64,000 nt of DNA from Gracilariopsis chorda (taxonomy: Eukaryota; Rhodophyta; Florideophyceae; Gracilariales; Gracilariaceae), in NCBI GenBank assembly GCA_003194525.1, contig NBIV01000109.1, positions 177,826 to 241,825 of the forward strand, in the 5' to 3' direction. Each line of letters opens with the position of its first letter. Position 1 is the stretch's first letter. Position numbers and translations under genes: made by a program. Below the pieces are notes generated by a model. The model was not told where the DNA came from. It worked only from the letters and a program-made list of their open reading frames with translations, and searched no databases. Positions 22,962-34,560 of this stretch are shown one piece after another.

Positions 22962-23423
22962 TTGTTACTTGCGCAAGTAGGCGTAAACGGAAATATCTGT
23001 AAATTGTTGTTCGATAACGGATCCGAAATCAGCTACCTTTCAAAGGCTTTCGTTAAACGCATGGGAATTCCAACAGTCAAAACGAACTACCAAGCAGAGA
23101 TGGCGAATGGATCAACTACCATTCTAGAAGAAACTGATAAAGATGGTGTTACATTGGAAATACGACACCTCAAAGTGAAGAGACGGCTCGTTATCTGCCC
23201 ATTGTACGGATATGACGCAATCCTTGGAAAAAACTGGCTTCACCAGTACAACCCCTATGTCAACCACCGAACCAACGTCATATCATTTCCCCATGAAAAT
23301 AAACAAGTTGTCATTAACGCTACGTGGAAACGAAGGAACAACATGACAACAATCAACCCTATCAAGAAATGCATACAGAAGAAGTTACCAGTATTTGCGG
23401 TTCTTGTACGCCCTCAAAATTAA
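22962..23423 (+). pseudogene. Gypsy 1 aspartic protease
   Basis: An open segment of 153 codons with the retropepsin fold signature: strand LLAQVGVNGNICKLLFDNGSE, then SYLS and later YDAILGKNWLHQYNP. The active-site triad reads DNG instead of the usual DSG/DTG, which would be expected to impair catalysis and fits a decayed element. The frame before it is closed by TGA at 22959-22961, and the start shown is an internal TTG. Confidence 0.75.
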
Positions 23424-23469
23424 CCAGAAAATACAGAGGTACAAAACCCCAACCTAGAATCATTGTTAG

Positions 23470-24350
23470 GTGAATTTTAAGATGTATTTCCAGACCTACT
23501 CCCAAAAGGACTACCCCCGCAGCGAGAGCAAGACTTTCATATCGACGTACTGTCGGGCTCTACGCCACTCAAGAAAGCAGTATATCGAATTTCAGATAAA
23601 GAACTTACAGAACCACGTAAGCAGCTCGATGAACTACTTCAACAGGGTTTCATCCGACCAAGTTCAAGCCCTTGGGGTGCACCCGTACTATTCGTCGCCA
23701 AGAAATATGGAGCATTGAGACTATGAATTGACTACGGAGGATTAAACAAACTAACGGTGAAGAATAGTTACCCCATACTCCAGATTGATGACATATTCGA
23801 TCAGCTAAGTGGCTCCAGAATATTTTCAAAAATCGATCTTCTTTCAGGATATCATCAAATAAGACTTTCCGATTAGTCAATCCCGAGAACAGCCTTCCGT
23901 ACAGGATACGGTCACTTTGAGTTCCTCGTACTTCTTTTTGGTCTTACCAACGCACCAGCTTCATTTAGGAGCCTGATGGATACGGTACTAAGAGAATACA
24001 TAGACGTGTTTGTCTTATAATATCTAGATGACATTCTTATTTATAGTAAAAACAAAGAAGACCATCTGAAGCCTCTCAGATGTGTACTCCACAAACTTCG
24101 CGAGCACAAGCTTTGTGGGAAGCTTTCAAAGTGTGAATTCATGAATCAGAAAGTTGAGTATCTTGGACACATTGTGAGTGCAGAAGGTATATCCATCGAA
24201 GCGCAGAAGGTTGATTCAATCCTGCATTGGAGTACACCTAAAAACAATACCGACGTCCAGGCATTCCTGGGATTAGTAAACTACTACCGAAGGTTTATTC
24301 AAGAACTGTTCCGAAATATCGAAACCCTTGACCAAACTATGCGGAAAATC
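23470..24350 (+). pseudogene. Gypsy 1 reverse transcriptase
   Basis: The domain can be followed across several frames and stops: [50 protein letters not shown], the YLDDILIYSKN catalytic motif near 24020-24055 (preceded by TAA), and VEYLGHIVSAEGI with VQAFLGLVNYYRRF at the thumb/connection. At least four in-frame stops or shifts lie within it. This is a dead polymerase. Confidence 0.85.
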
Positions 24351-24833
24351 TGAATTTGAATGTAAACAAGAACAAGCTCAAAGTTTTGATTCCTTGAAGA
24401 AAGCTATCACGATAACCTCAGTACTAAGGCACTTTGACCCAAAACTAACCATCATCATTACTACCGACGCTTCTCAATATGCCATTGAAGCCGTTATGGA
24501 ACAGGTTGAAAACAATGTTAAACGACCTGTAGCATTTTCATCAAGAACGTTAAACGCCGCCGAACAACGTTACGCAGCCCACGAAAGAGAACTATTGGGG
24601 TAATAGACACGTTGAAGACATGGAGAGTGTACCTTCCTGGCCAAAAATGTACAGTTTACACTGACCACTACCCTTTGAAGTATCTGGAATCTCAACCGAA
24701 CCTTTCTCAAAGACAGGTACGCTGGCTGGAAAAAATCATTGAGTTTGACTTCTGTTTTCAGCCGATCAATGGGAAGTCCAACGTTGTCGCAGATGCTCTT
24801 TCAAGATACACAAAACACGCTGAGAACCCTTAA
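24328..24833 (+). pseudogene. Gypsy 1 RNase H
   Basis: Two adjacent open pieces carry ITTDASQYAIEAVMEQ (first catalytic Asp), the AHERELLG Glu motif, VYTDHYPLKYL and the closing SNVVADALSRY. A TAA at 24601-24603 splits them. The order and motifs are those of gypsy RNase H. Confidence 0.82.
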
Positions 24834-24999
24834 GTAATTAACTGGTCATTACTTCAGGAAACAATTCTCAGAACCTCCAAAGTCAATGGTATATCCCAGC
24901 TTGGTGATATATCCAAAAAGGATAGGCGCGCATTCATCAACGGATATATGAACGAAAAGGAATTCAGAAAACTATAGAAATCTCCACAGGGCCCATTCT

Positions 25000-25860
25000 A
25001 CAAACAAAACGGATTTTTTTAGAGGGAAGGACGACTCTGCGTACCAAAAGGAGACGTACGACTAAAGATACTGCAAGGCTACCACGATCAACCTATATCA
25101 GCTCATCCAGCCTTTAAGAAAACATATGAAAAGATTCAGAGACTATACTACTGGAAATCGTTACGCCAAACGATTAAGAAATACATCGACTCATGTCTGA
25201 AGTGTCAAGAAACGAAATCCGGAACCAAGAAACACCAGGGTCAACTACAATCACTAACTCCTCCTAGAAAGAAGTGGGCCCAAAATACAATGGACTTCAT
25301 CACACCGCTTCCCAAAACGAAACATGGGAATAGTGTATTGTACGTCGTAGTAGGCCGCCTATAAATTTGATCAGAATTATCCGCAGAACATCAGATTTCA
25401 CTGCAGTCCAGACTGCAGAACTCTATTTCAAACACGTATACAGACATCATGGCCTGTCCGAAATAACTATCTCCGACAGGGACAAGAATTTTATGAGCAA
25501 CTTTTGGAAAGAACTATTCCGTCTGGACGATACGAAGATAAGGACATCAACAGCATATCACCTACGGACAGATGGTCAAACCAAGGTAATGACAAAATGA
25601 TTTGAAGAAATGATTAGAGCATACGTCAACCTAAAGCAATCTAATTGGGATGAACACCTCATAGAATTCGAAGTCGCATACAACTCGTCAGAGAACTCAA
25701 CCACAAATTTTTCACCCTTCTTCTTAACTTATGGGGACCACCCAAGAGTATTATTGCTTGATACTATCATTTCAGAAAATGATGCAGCTCTGAAGTTCAT
25801 AGAAACCATGAAGCAAGCAACCATTGAAGCAAGAACAAAGATCGAAAAACAGAACCGTTA
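25000..25860 (+). pseudogene. Gypsy 1 integrase, 3' truncated
   Basis: Fragments include the zinc-binding HHCC remnant (YHDQPISAHPAFKKT and SCLKCQETKS), the core with MDFITPLP, LSEITISDRDKNF (second Asp), and the region after the catalytic Glu (WDEHLIEFEVAYNSSENSTT and SPFFLTYG). The reading ends at EKQNRY, where LTR copy 2 starts at 25861. The GPY/F region and anything beyond it are absent. Confidence 0.8.
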
Positions 25861-26686
25861 TGTGGTGCAATGCCCCAAAGGGTAAAAACACCGAAAGACG
25901 TTCGGGATCTTCCTCTCACGAGGTGAACCCAGTTGGGTAGAGCCCTCCCAGAGGTGTCACGGCGAAGCCGGTTTGTAAGACCAGGGACACCTGTCGCGAC
26001 TCGCGCAGGGAGGTGAAGGTGAAGAATCGGTATCCGCGTGAGCGGGGTGTGGTCCTCACTAGATGTATGTTTCCACGTAAGTGGGGGTGTGTGAGCGGAT
26101 GCGCACACGAGGGCCGCGGATAGCGGGAGGTGCTACCCTAAAAAGGGGAAAAAGGAAGGGCGAAGAGGAGGAAGAGAGGGCGAAGTGAGTCGCGAGAGCG
26201 ACGGGGACGAACGGCGATGCCGGTAACAATATCTCTATACAGGGCGAAACACCAATGCAATTGGAACAATTATACTCCCAGTGATGGGTCCCTTTAGATG
26301 TGCAAGGGGGTTAGATGTCCCGTGGTTTACGGCGTTTCCCTCCAAGAAGGAGTAGAGTACGCGCACAAGCGGCAACAACTAGAGCCAATTCCCCAGGTTG
26401 GGGTCCCTTGTTGGGGAAGGTTTACTGGTGCAACGGCAGTGCGCCGTCGCACTAAGTACTAGCTTCCCAGAAATGGGTGTGAAAATAATAAATAATATTA
26501 ACTAAAAATACTCCACATTTTGTGGCAACATCCACTACTGTGGCCAACCGCCAATTGACCCAAAACCGTGTCCCACGTGTCCATATCCACCATAGTGGGG
26601 CGTAGTTCATATACACACTACACAACCGATAATATCGGGAAAGCATTCAAGTACCAAGAATCTCTCCTTGAGGGCGTTGCACTTCA
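25861..26686 (-). repeat. LTR, copy 2 (hairpin-rich family)
   Basis: 826 bp, the same family and plus-strand orientation as copy 1, with TG...CA ends. It joins gypsy 1 (integrase, left) to copy A (right). The flanks CGTTA and AGATG do not match, so there is no target duplication. Ectopic LTR recombination or a deletion seems likelier than a simple solo-LTR insertion. By the inferred sense strand it points opposite to copy A's pol, so it is not copy A's 5' LTR. Confidence 0.9.
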
Positions 26687-27148
26687 AGATGGATCTAAGG
26701 AAGGCGGACTGGTACCCCACAAAAATCTGTAGCGCGTGTTGTTCTGATTCTGCGTAGGCAGAGAGAGAGCTGCGTTGCCCTCAAGTCTGAGAAAGGAGGG
26801 ACCGCCTCCCGTCACATACGACATGTCCATGAACGCTTGCGTCGTTGCGAAGAGCGTATCCCGCCTGGGAATCACTGCAGAAGTAGAACTGGTCGATGAT
26901 CTCGGGATACCGTGTTTTGTGGTTGAGAACGATGAACGGAATACCAAGGATTGGTCAGACGACATTTGTGATGATGTTTTAGATTCTAAAACTGCAGAGT
27001 CCCCGAAAGAAGTCTCCTTTAACCTTATTACTCCTGAAGAGTTGATTAGCGAGCACGAGTGCCACCCGTTATGTACGCAGATTCGCCCTCGCCTCAATGG
27101 AGGATATGACTTACCTTTCTGACGAACGATCAGGGATTCCTTGTCGGG

Positions 27149-28279
27149 TTGGTTAATTCATCTCCACAGATTGTGGTACTTCACTCTTTACAAAGACAGC
27201 TTCTCCACCTTTCTCATTATGTGAAACTTGTAGCACAACCAGGGGGTAGGAAGTTATATCTAGCTCTCTGCAGAGATTTCTACTGGCCCACTATGGCGTT
27301 TGACTGTTATGCAGTTCGCTGCTCTTGTACGGAATGCGCGAAGACCAACGTGAAGCTACGGAAGTACTCGAAGAAGCTAACGCTGTTCCAAGCTCGCGCT
27401 CCACTGGAATTCGTGGCCATGGATATACTCGGCGAGTTGATTCGGACACCCCAAGGAAACCTCTACCTGCTGGTGATAACCGACCAGTTTTCTAAACTTG
27501 TACGGACAGTGTCGCTTAAACGAGTTACCGCTGCCGTGGTGGAACAAGCCTTCGTCACACAATGGATGTTCGTTTACGGTCCATACGTCGATTTGTTATC
27601 TGAAAATGGCCTCCATTGTACGTCAAAGTCCTTTTAAGAGGTGTATCGTATTCTCGATGTTCTAAATATGACCGTCACAAACTATCACCCGCAGGGTAAT
27701 GGACAAGTGGAACGATTTAATCGAACGAAGCTTAACGCATTACGATACTATGTTGCCGATCATCCTAAGGATTGGGACCTGTATACCGATGCGGTTACGT
27801 ATGCCTACAATACCGAAGTGAATCGAGTTATATTGCTTTCACCTTTTGAGTTGGTGCTGTCGCGAGTCCCACCCCCGGTGACAATCGAGACTCAAGCGAC
27901 TTTGTCGGCGTACCCTTCACCACGGTTACACAGGGATAACTGGAGAGAATGGTGAAAGAAGATGATACCGGTTGCCCAGAAAGCTATGGACAAAGCTGAA
28001 CTTGCGTGCAAGCGTAATTTCGACGGCAAGCTCCGTCAACCGCTACTGCAGGTTAACACAAATGATTTTGTTTTCCTTCGTAAGGAGTACTATAATCCTA
28101 AAAAGGAAAAGCGTCATAAGCTTTCTCCAATCGCGGAGGGACCCTATCGCGTGGCTTCTACTACCAACGACACAGTCCTTTTGGACATTAATGACCAACA
28201 CGAACGGGTTTCGCGCAACTGCGTTACTGTATCTCCTCACCCTCTCCTCACCTTCTCCTCACCCTCACCCCGCCTCTGA
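27149..28279 (+). pseudogene. Copy A integrase
   Basis: Zinc-binding region: a His-containing HLSHYV segment and C.C..CAKTN. Core: FVAMDILGELIRT (first Asp), LLVITDQFSKLV, DLLSENGLHCTSK (normally SDNG, with the second Asp apparently replaced by Glu) and YHPQGNGQVERFNRT (catalytic Glu). Then YAYNTEVNR, SPFELVLSR, and KLSPIAEGPYRV, which is the GPY/F module. In-frame stops at 27635-27637 and 27953-27955 break it. The protein closely parallels the copy B integrase tail at the window end. Confidence 0.85.
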
Positions 28280-29734
28280 TATGGGCATACCTCCGACGGA
28301 AATCTGGACTCAGACGACCCGCTTGTGCTTCATTCTTCATCGCATCCAGCGATTCTACCGCATCCCGATAGTGATTTATCGGATTTACCGAAGTAAGCCG
28401 ATGTCCGTCTTCAGACTAGTGCCCAAATATCCCGTCTCACTTCACTCGATTCAACCCGCCATCCACTCTATTCTTTTCCCAGTTTACGCCTAAATACGGG
28501 GATGGAGGTGCAATCGCTGTCGATTCTCCCGGGTCGTCAGGGGAAACAATTCATGAGCACCAAACGATTAATCGCACATTGCGGAGCGAGGAAGTGGGAC
28601 CCTGCACGGTAAATGGGAACCCCACTAGGCAAAGCCCTCAAACAGAAGACACTGCTGTTACAGCGGCTGCGCCCGTGGCACCCCTGCTGAAATCAGGACT
28701 TTGCAGTATCGATAACACGCAAGATGTTGCTTCTCGGAGTAGTGGCGAACCGCGCCCGGTGATGACCGACCTGACTTGGGTTACCTCGACTAGGACGTCG
28801 ACCCCGATAGGGTGTACACCACGCTTTGGTGCTCGTAGTCCCTGATCGCCTGGAAGAACGAAGCTTTCGTGGAACCCTTGAAGAGGTAGAACGTTGAGAC
28901 ATGTGCTAGGGCGTGTGAAACGTTCACGCGGAACGTCTGTCACACGGCGCACAGCCGGTATACGCATTTAGACGTAAGACGCTTACAGCGTCGCGCAGCA
29001 CTGAAGTTCAGAGGTAACAGACGACGTACCCGTGTATACGACAACCCGTGGCGCCCATCGGCAAGGGTCTACCTAAAGTGGCATCGACACTTTGTGTACG
29101 TCCGGCGGCCACAGTCATCCAATCCAAATCCAGTGTGAAAGCAGTAAAGCCGGTCGATGCGCCTCCATACGCAGGGAGTGCGGCACACGAGTATCTTCCT
29201 CAAACAGTAATCCCGATCCTGTGGGGCACTAACCGAATATCGGACGCTACTGTTCGCCGGTTCACGACTCTCGGAAGCTCACTTGAAGATGTATTACTCT
29301 GAAACGCGAGTTGTATCTGGGCACACTTTCAGATTTGCGCTACGACGCGTATCACGGAAGTTACCGTTCTTCCGTTCTTCCAATTAGACGGACCTACGAA
29401 AAGTAATTTCCAGGTCCCTGGTCTCCGAGAACCGGAATACCCTCGACCAGGGTTGGAAACGAGTCCCTTGGTACCCCTGAAGGGGTCTCCATTACGGGAA
29501 TACGTCATGGGAGACGTGACATCGGACGCCTATTCCCGAGAATTCGTTATCGAACGCATCGTGCGTCACGAATATGACCCACAGGGTCAGTTTACTACCA
29601 AATCAGTTGGTATAGATACCCTCCAGAAGAGGACACGATGGAACCCATCGAACAGTTACCTATGTCTAAAGTCCTACAATATCACCGAAGGACTCGGACA
29701 TCCTTACCCGCAACGGTGGATAAAGCCCAATTAA
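28280..29734 (+). pseudogene. Copy A long linker and chromodomain
   Basis: After the GPY/F module there are about 430 codons of low-complexity, Pro/Ser/Thr/Arg-rich sequence with frame changes, and then a chromodomain: REFVIERIVRHEYDPQGQ from about 29538, continuing after a frame change near 29588 as SWYRYPPEEDTMEPIEQLP. The Trp usually found in DTWEP is Met here. Chromodomains at the C-terminus of integrases direct insertion to marked chromatin in chromoviruses. The long spacer is shared with copy B. Confidence 0.72.
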
Positions 29735-30052
29735 AGTAGAACCGTACCCAGTCCCCGAAGAGTATGAAGTGACCGCGATGCAAAGAAGCCCGAAGAAGAA
29801 AAGAAGAAGAAGAAGAACCTCACGGATGGAACAAGAAGTTGATGAACTGTAGCAAATAGAACACTACCGAATTAACGGTTATACCGGATTAACGGCTTGA
29901 AGAGGAAACCTCATGATGATGAAGAACAATATGAAGTGGAGAATGCAGAAGAGGTAGAAGATAAAAGTACGAATAACCACAAGTTTGGTTTAATCCAGAG
30001 GCTATCGCAAGATTCATCACCGATACTTGAAGGTCAGAATACTGAGCACAAG

Positions 30053-31764
30053 TTATCCCGACGAAGAGCCCGCACCAGAGTGACTACTTGACTGAGGATA
30101 GCTCGCTGCGGCGAGAGCCAGGAGCTTTCCAACATCTACCATGTCCCAAGGTTCCGAGATTCCAAGGTTTTGGAGGTTCTTGCACAATGCGATGACGTGC
30201 GCGTCCGTTACAACCTTAAGTGGCTCGTCCACCGGAGGTTGCGGCTCACTCATCGGAGTTACGAAGCCCCACCCTTCGAGAGCACCCGACTGGTTGGACG
30301 CACCAGCATTGCTCAGAATAACCGAATCCACGACCAGTCCATGGTAAAGGCCGCCACTCTCGTTGGCCTCGTCATCCATCATCGGATCATCGAAGTCGAC
30401 CGACGACTTCTAATCGCCATGAAATACGAATCAGATCGGATGACCCACTGGTATGGTCCGAGGACGTCTGCGTTGCTCGAATGCATGAGCACGGGACACG
30501 GTTGCACCCACATACGGGACGTAATAGACGAATTTTCCAGCAGTTGGATGCCGGGCACCCGAAGATTTGTCACAAAAATTTCTTGGACCCTGACCACGGT
30601 TATCCCACGGAACGCTATCCCATTTGGCCTGGTTGATCACATCCAAGATGTATAAGACTTCTTCCACGTTTTCTTGGCATACCAATGAGATGAACAGGTC
30701 GAGCAGTTTGATGATGTTCCTTACCTATGAACCAAAAGACGGTAGTTGTCATACGTTTTCCAGAGAAGGAAAATCGCTACGCGGGTAGCCTAGTCTGCGG
30801 CAATAAGCGACCAATAGCCGGATTTTGGATGATCAATGATGTGAGAACTTATATAAGTTATACAGGGAGGAAGTTCTGGGACACACCCCTTGGGTACCTG
30901 AACCTGACTCTACCACGGTGGTAACACTGCAAAGCGACCCCTGAACATTTGCAGGAGATACCGTTTGGTTTCGATAGTGGTGTATAGAATCAAATACCCA
31001 TGTCGGGAACGCACCTTGCGCTCAAACCAAATCTTCTTGAGGAATGCTGCTTGCGTTTCACAATGTTAGAGGAACCGAAACTACACAGGGATGATGGGCC
31101 TCGCCCAACTGATCATATCAGACTCGATGGTTACCTGCGTTGCGGTTTCGAACTGTGCCGTATCGAACTGGGCTAGGGTATCCCCATAGGATAGTTCGCC
31201 GTAGGTGCGATACCTCGATACGTAGAAGTCGTATTCACTGGGAATCAGATGTTGACTTGGAGTACACATGAGCTGTTTACACGCAAGTCGCGTCATTTCT
31301 TCTCGGGCCCTATCCAGGTTCTCTCCACGGCAAAGGTCTATTCTTAAAAGGTTAGGATCCAACGGGATGCATCCCCGCCAGTCGCGTAAATTGACCAAGT
31401 CAAGTGGAAGCCCACCAGGGAGAACGCCGTCGTATGCGTAGGACTGGATCAGTGGCAGGTTGAAAACATCGGACGGGTTTATGACAACCGGAGTGCCCTG
31501 AGAGGAGTGCCACGTACGGACGTGTACCGGAACGGTTATCGGAGCGTTACCATGAGGCAATGGAGCCATAAGAAACTGGCTCAGTCTAGAGGATGAAGGA
31601 GCTACACTTCCAGACTGGGAAGTGCCCGCTCTGGGGTTGTGTTGTTTGAGATTCTCTGAGTTCATTAACGGAGATGAAGAATCGGTTTCGCTGTTGTTAG
31701 TATTCGTTCGTCGCGTTATGAGTTGAACCGGAGGAAGGATGGTATCACTCATGAGGAGCTGCAT
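30053..31764 (-). pseudogene. Copy A antisense gene, degenerate
   Basis: A minus-strand pseudogene homologous along its whole length to the intact 595 aa protein at 59852-61639. The N-terminal half is still open (31081-31764, 227 codons): its YRTYGELSYGD and ISWARPII correspond to RREIGYGE and LCWERPII in copy B. The middle (30686-31080) is recognisable in translation with stops, including one in place of a Trp (SGYWSLIA...). The last third is split into frames at 30431-30685 and 30053-30382 (EEVLYILD..; DDPMMDDE; VVTDAHVIAL). It lies between pol (plus) and the polypurine tract, so it converges on pol. Function unknown; no zinc finger, protease or RT motif. Confidence 0.78.
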
Positions 31765-31822
31765 CCTTTATACCCATTTTCGTCTGCGGATCACTCGCTT
31801 TCATTGCAATGCTTCTTGGTCT

Positions 31823-31832
31823 AAGGAGGGGA
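31823..31832 (+). promoter_or_regulatory. Polypurine tract of copy A
   Basis: AAGGAGGGGA immediately precedes TGTGTAGAGCAATGCG. In LTR retrotransposons the PPT primes plus-strand DNA synthesis and sits directly before the 3' LTR. Position and polarity match copy B's tract on minus (59798-59810), giving the same order pol, antisense gene, PPT, LTR. Confidence 0.6.
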
Positions 31833-33627
31833 TGTGTAGAGCAATGCGTGTGCGTATACCCTCTAGGCGCGTTGGATCATATGACTCAATACTGAAGTGG
31901 CATCGGTTCAACTCAGGTATGAGTGGACCCTCGGAAACGATGAGTGAAATTCGATATGAGCTTTAATTGGTATTTTTGGAACCTTCGTGGGTGATTTCTG
32001 TGGTATCTGGAACAGATGGACGCGTGGAAAGCGTACGGATGTTATTCATGGCTGACATCATTCACACGTGTCGTGTTGTGCCGTGGCTGGGTGCCGCCAA
32101 GTGACACAAGTTTGCGGAACACAAGTGTGGCACACTACAGTAGTAGTATTCTTAGTTTATTGTTACCCAATAGTACTTAAGGTAGGACGGCCTTGTCGTT
32201 TCACTCTGACGTGAAGACATGCTGTGACTCGGCTCTGAATTTATCGCCTGCGCAAATTGACCAAATCCTGCTGGGGCTTCACCGCGTTCTGTCTCGTTAT
32301 ACTCACCCGCATAGTATCACCAAAAACCGCTGATCTGTATTATCCCGTTGGTTCGCCCAGTGTTCACTGCTTTTATCGTCTTGGTTACTTTCTATTGTGG
32401 GAACAGATAGCCGTTCGACTCAGTATTGAGTTTTGCCCTGCTGGCTGAACCAGCAACACCCCACACCGCCGGGTCTCTTTCAGCTTTCCGCACGACCCGC
32501 CGGGTTGTACCTTCACTTTTAGATTCTCCCCTTTCCGTTTTTTCCTTTCTGAATTCTTCGTGGACTAGAACACTGCTCACACAGACCTGTGCACTACGTT
32601 GACCAGCTGGTAACCAGATTCTCGGTATCACCTCCGTCGGTGTAGCCGGAAGCCACCTCAGTTTTACACCCAAACACCGTGTGGTACGGAGAGCCCTTTC
32701 GCTGTGCCTACCTAACAATAAAACAAGGCCGCGAACACCTTGGGAGCGTTTCCCGCCTAGGGATATTCTTCCAAAGAAATAGCCTATTCAATGCGTGTGT
32801 TGGCTGAAGCAATTGTGAAAAGCAGAGAGGAAGCCAAGAAAGAAAAGGATGTAACTGATGCGGTTGAGGACGCTATACGGCGTATAATAGGCCCCCAGCT
32901 CTGATGCTTATATAATGAAGATGTGCGAAAATCGAGTCTCTTGCGAGAAGTCTTTGTTCCTGTCCCAGACAACTTTACCTCCGGACAAGCGCTCATCTCT
33001 ACAACGATATCCTATCAGTTCTGCTTCTTGGGAAACCCAAGAAACCGACCAAAGCGCTCGAAACCGCACCCTAGGCCGTTTTCTTAGAAACCTGCACCGC
33101 ACAGCCGCGTTTCGTGCGACCAGTCCGGCTACAATGTATAATGTGACCGCCATGTCCACCAACGACCACACATCAAACGTACAGTTCACTCCCGTCCGCT
33201 CGTGCTAACCATTCCCATCTTTCCAGATTTCACACAGGCCCCTTGGCACAGTCACATACCACCTTCGTCGGGTAGTAATCCATATGGTCACTCACAGTTC
33301 CGGTCAAAATTAGGCTTCGTCTTGAAAATGGTCTCTGAAGCTCTGAGGCGGTTATCAACATACTCGAAAGAGCGGAGTTCTTACATTCAACTTCATCCAA
33401 GGGAAAATAGTCGTATAATCCCATCATGTCATCAGTGCTGCATTAGTTGCTTATAGAAACTTCGGGCCGGCAACTGCTTAATGGCTGGGTAGTCATGCGG
33501 GCCGTAGCGATATCCGGTTGTACTTGCAGCACCCACTCATCTTTACGTGTACGATTTCGACGGCTATATACTCAGTCTTCACATTCGAATACGCGCCAAA
33601 ACCATACACGTGTATTATTCAGGTTTG
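31833..33627. other. Probable copy A 3' LTR start, then unresolved sequence
   Basis: The first bases, TGTGTAGAGCAATGCG, resemble the family LTR start (TGTAGTGCAACGCCC in sense orientation), and CCCTCTAGG...TTGGATC nearby loosely follows the LTR body. The right end of this LTR could not be found. A 37-codon, highly charged open frame at 32791-32904 and other short frames have no recognisable domain. Nothing else is supported up to the transposase remnant. Confidence 0.4.
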
Positions 33628-34560
33628 TCACACCCTCGCTAGTCTCAGCAGTGGCTGCAGCTTTCGTATGAAATGAGATGGACAATACAGGTATAAAAGC
33701 CGGTATGAGTTTAAACATACGTTTATTCGACTATACAGAGACCATATTTGGTTTTGTCCTACCTTCCGCGTTCTGCACTTTACCAAGTGGCAACGCTGAG
33801 TGTCTTTCTGCGTTTTCTTGGATCGGACCGAAGGCTTGTACACAAACGGCGAACCGGTGCGCACAATCCTCGAGCCCACCATTTTCAGCTCTGACGCTGA
33901 CTGGGGTATATTTGTTTTTAGTAAGAGTTCAATGGCTGCACATTCAGAGGCCTCTGGTATACTTTTCAACTCGTTGACTTTCCGTGACCTGAGCATCGTA
34001 CCATTTGATTTTCTTGTGTTATTTACAAACGCGCTGTCTCCCAGAATTGCAAATTCAGGCGGCCTCATCGTATCATCGCCTAATGATGGCCAATACAGAC
34101 CGGAGACGTACGCCACTCTATTATCATTCCAGCTGCCCGGAACGTTTAGGGCTGCGTGCATGACTTCCTCCTTGACATTCCACACCAATAGCTTCGTAAC
34201 TTTTACTTCATGCGTGAACGCTTGGAAATACGCGTTTCGCATATCTTCATCGTCAAAACTAACACATTTTAACCTTGCTTCATCCGTCACCCCAAGCACA
34301 GTGCGCAGCGCATAGCTGTATTCACAATGCGATTGGAACAGCTCTGCCGATTTTTTCAATTCCCGTACACTAGACCATTCAATACGAAAGTCTCTCCACT
34401 TTGAATTTTCAACGACAGCAGACAGTACTGCATCATGTAGTCAAGCAGTTCTGGAATTGTGCTTGGTGTAATAACAAGTCGAGGCAAAGCTTCTGTGTAC
34501 CATCCTTTGTTCTCGAATACGCGAGTCCTAGTCCCAACAGATCCACGAATTTAGTAATGG
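33628..34560 (-). pseudogene. PIF/Harbinger-type DDE transposase remnant
   Basis: The minus frame from about 34430 down to 33628 reads WRDFRIEWSSVRELKKSAEL, then FTHEVKVTKLLVWNVKEEV, MHAALNVPGSWNDNRVAY, SGLYWPSL and FAILGDSAFVNNTRK. These are hallmark blocks of the DDE_Tnp_4 (PIF/Harbinger-like) endonuclease superfamily; GDSAF carries one catalytic Asp. The N-terminal part (to about 34560, GWYTEALPRLVITPS) is in another frame, and the sequence after about 33830 no longer matches, so the copy is frameshifted and truncated. No flanking terminal repeats were recognised. Confidence 0.75.

Larger units (their letters stand above)
21903..25860 (+). mobile_element. Degenerate Ty3/gypsy retrotransposon (gypsy 1), cut by an LTR
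   Basis: Gag, protease, reverse transcriptase, RNase H and integrase follow one another in canonical Ty3/gypsy order on plus, with stops and frame changes between and within domains. It ends abruptly at 25860, inside the integrase C-terminal region, where LTR copy 2 begins. Neither of its own LTRs could be recognised. It is clearly a different lineage from the hairpin-rich family: no convergent antisense ORF and no dense hairpins. Confidence 0.88.
26687..32700 (+). mobile_element. Ty3/gypsy element copy A with convergent antisense gene
   Basis: Order on plus: a decayed pol tail (integrase zinc-binding region, integrase core, GPY/F), a long linker and a chromodomain, and then on minus a degenerate copy of the same unknown protein that is intact in copy B. 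A purine-rich tract at 31823-31832 is followed by TGTGTAGAGCAATGCG, a plausible 3' LTR start. Gag, protease, RT and RNase H are missing to the left. The right boundary is uncertain; the end given (about 32700) only assumes an LTR of about 825 bp. Confidence 0.7.

Noticed and set aside
26684-27097. A 137-codon minus-strand ORF next to LTR copy 2
   Set aside because: It is the antisense of the copy A pol region and has no domain of its own.
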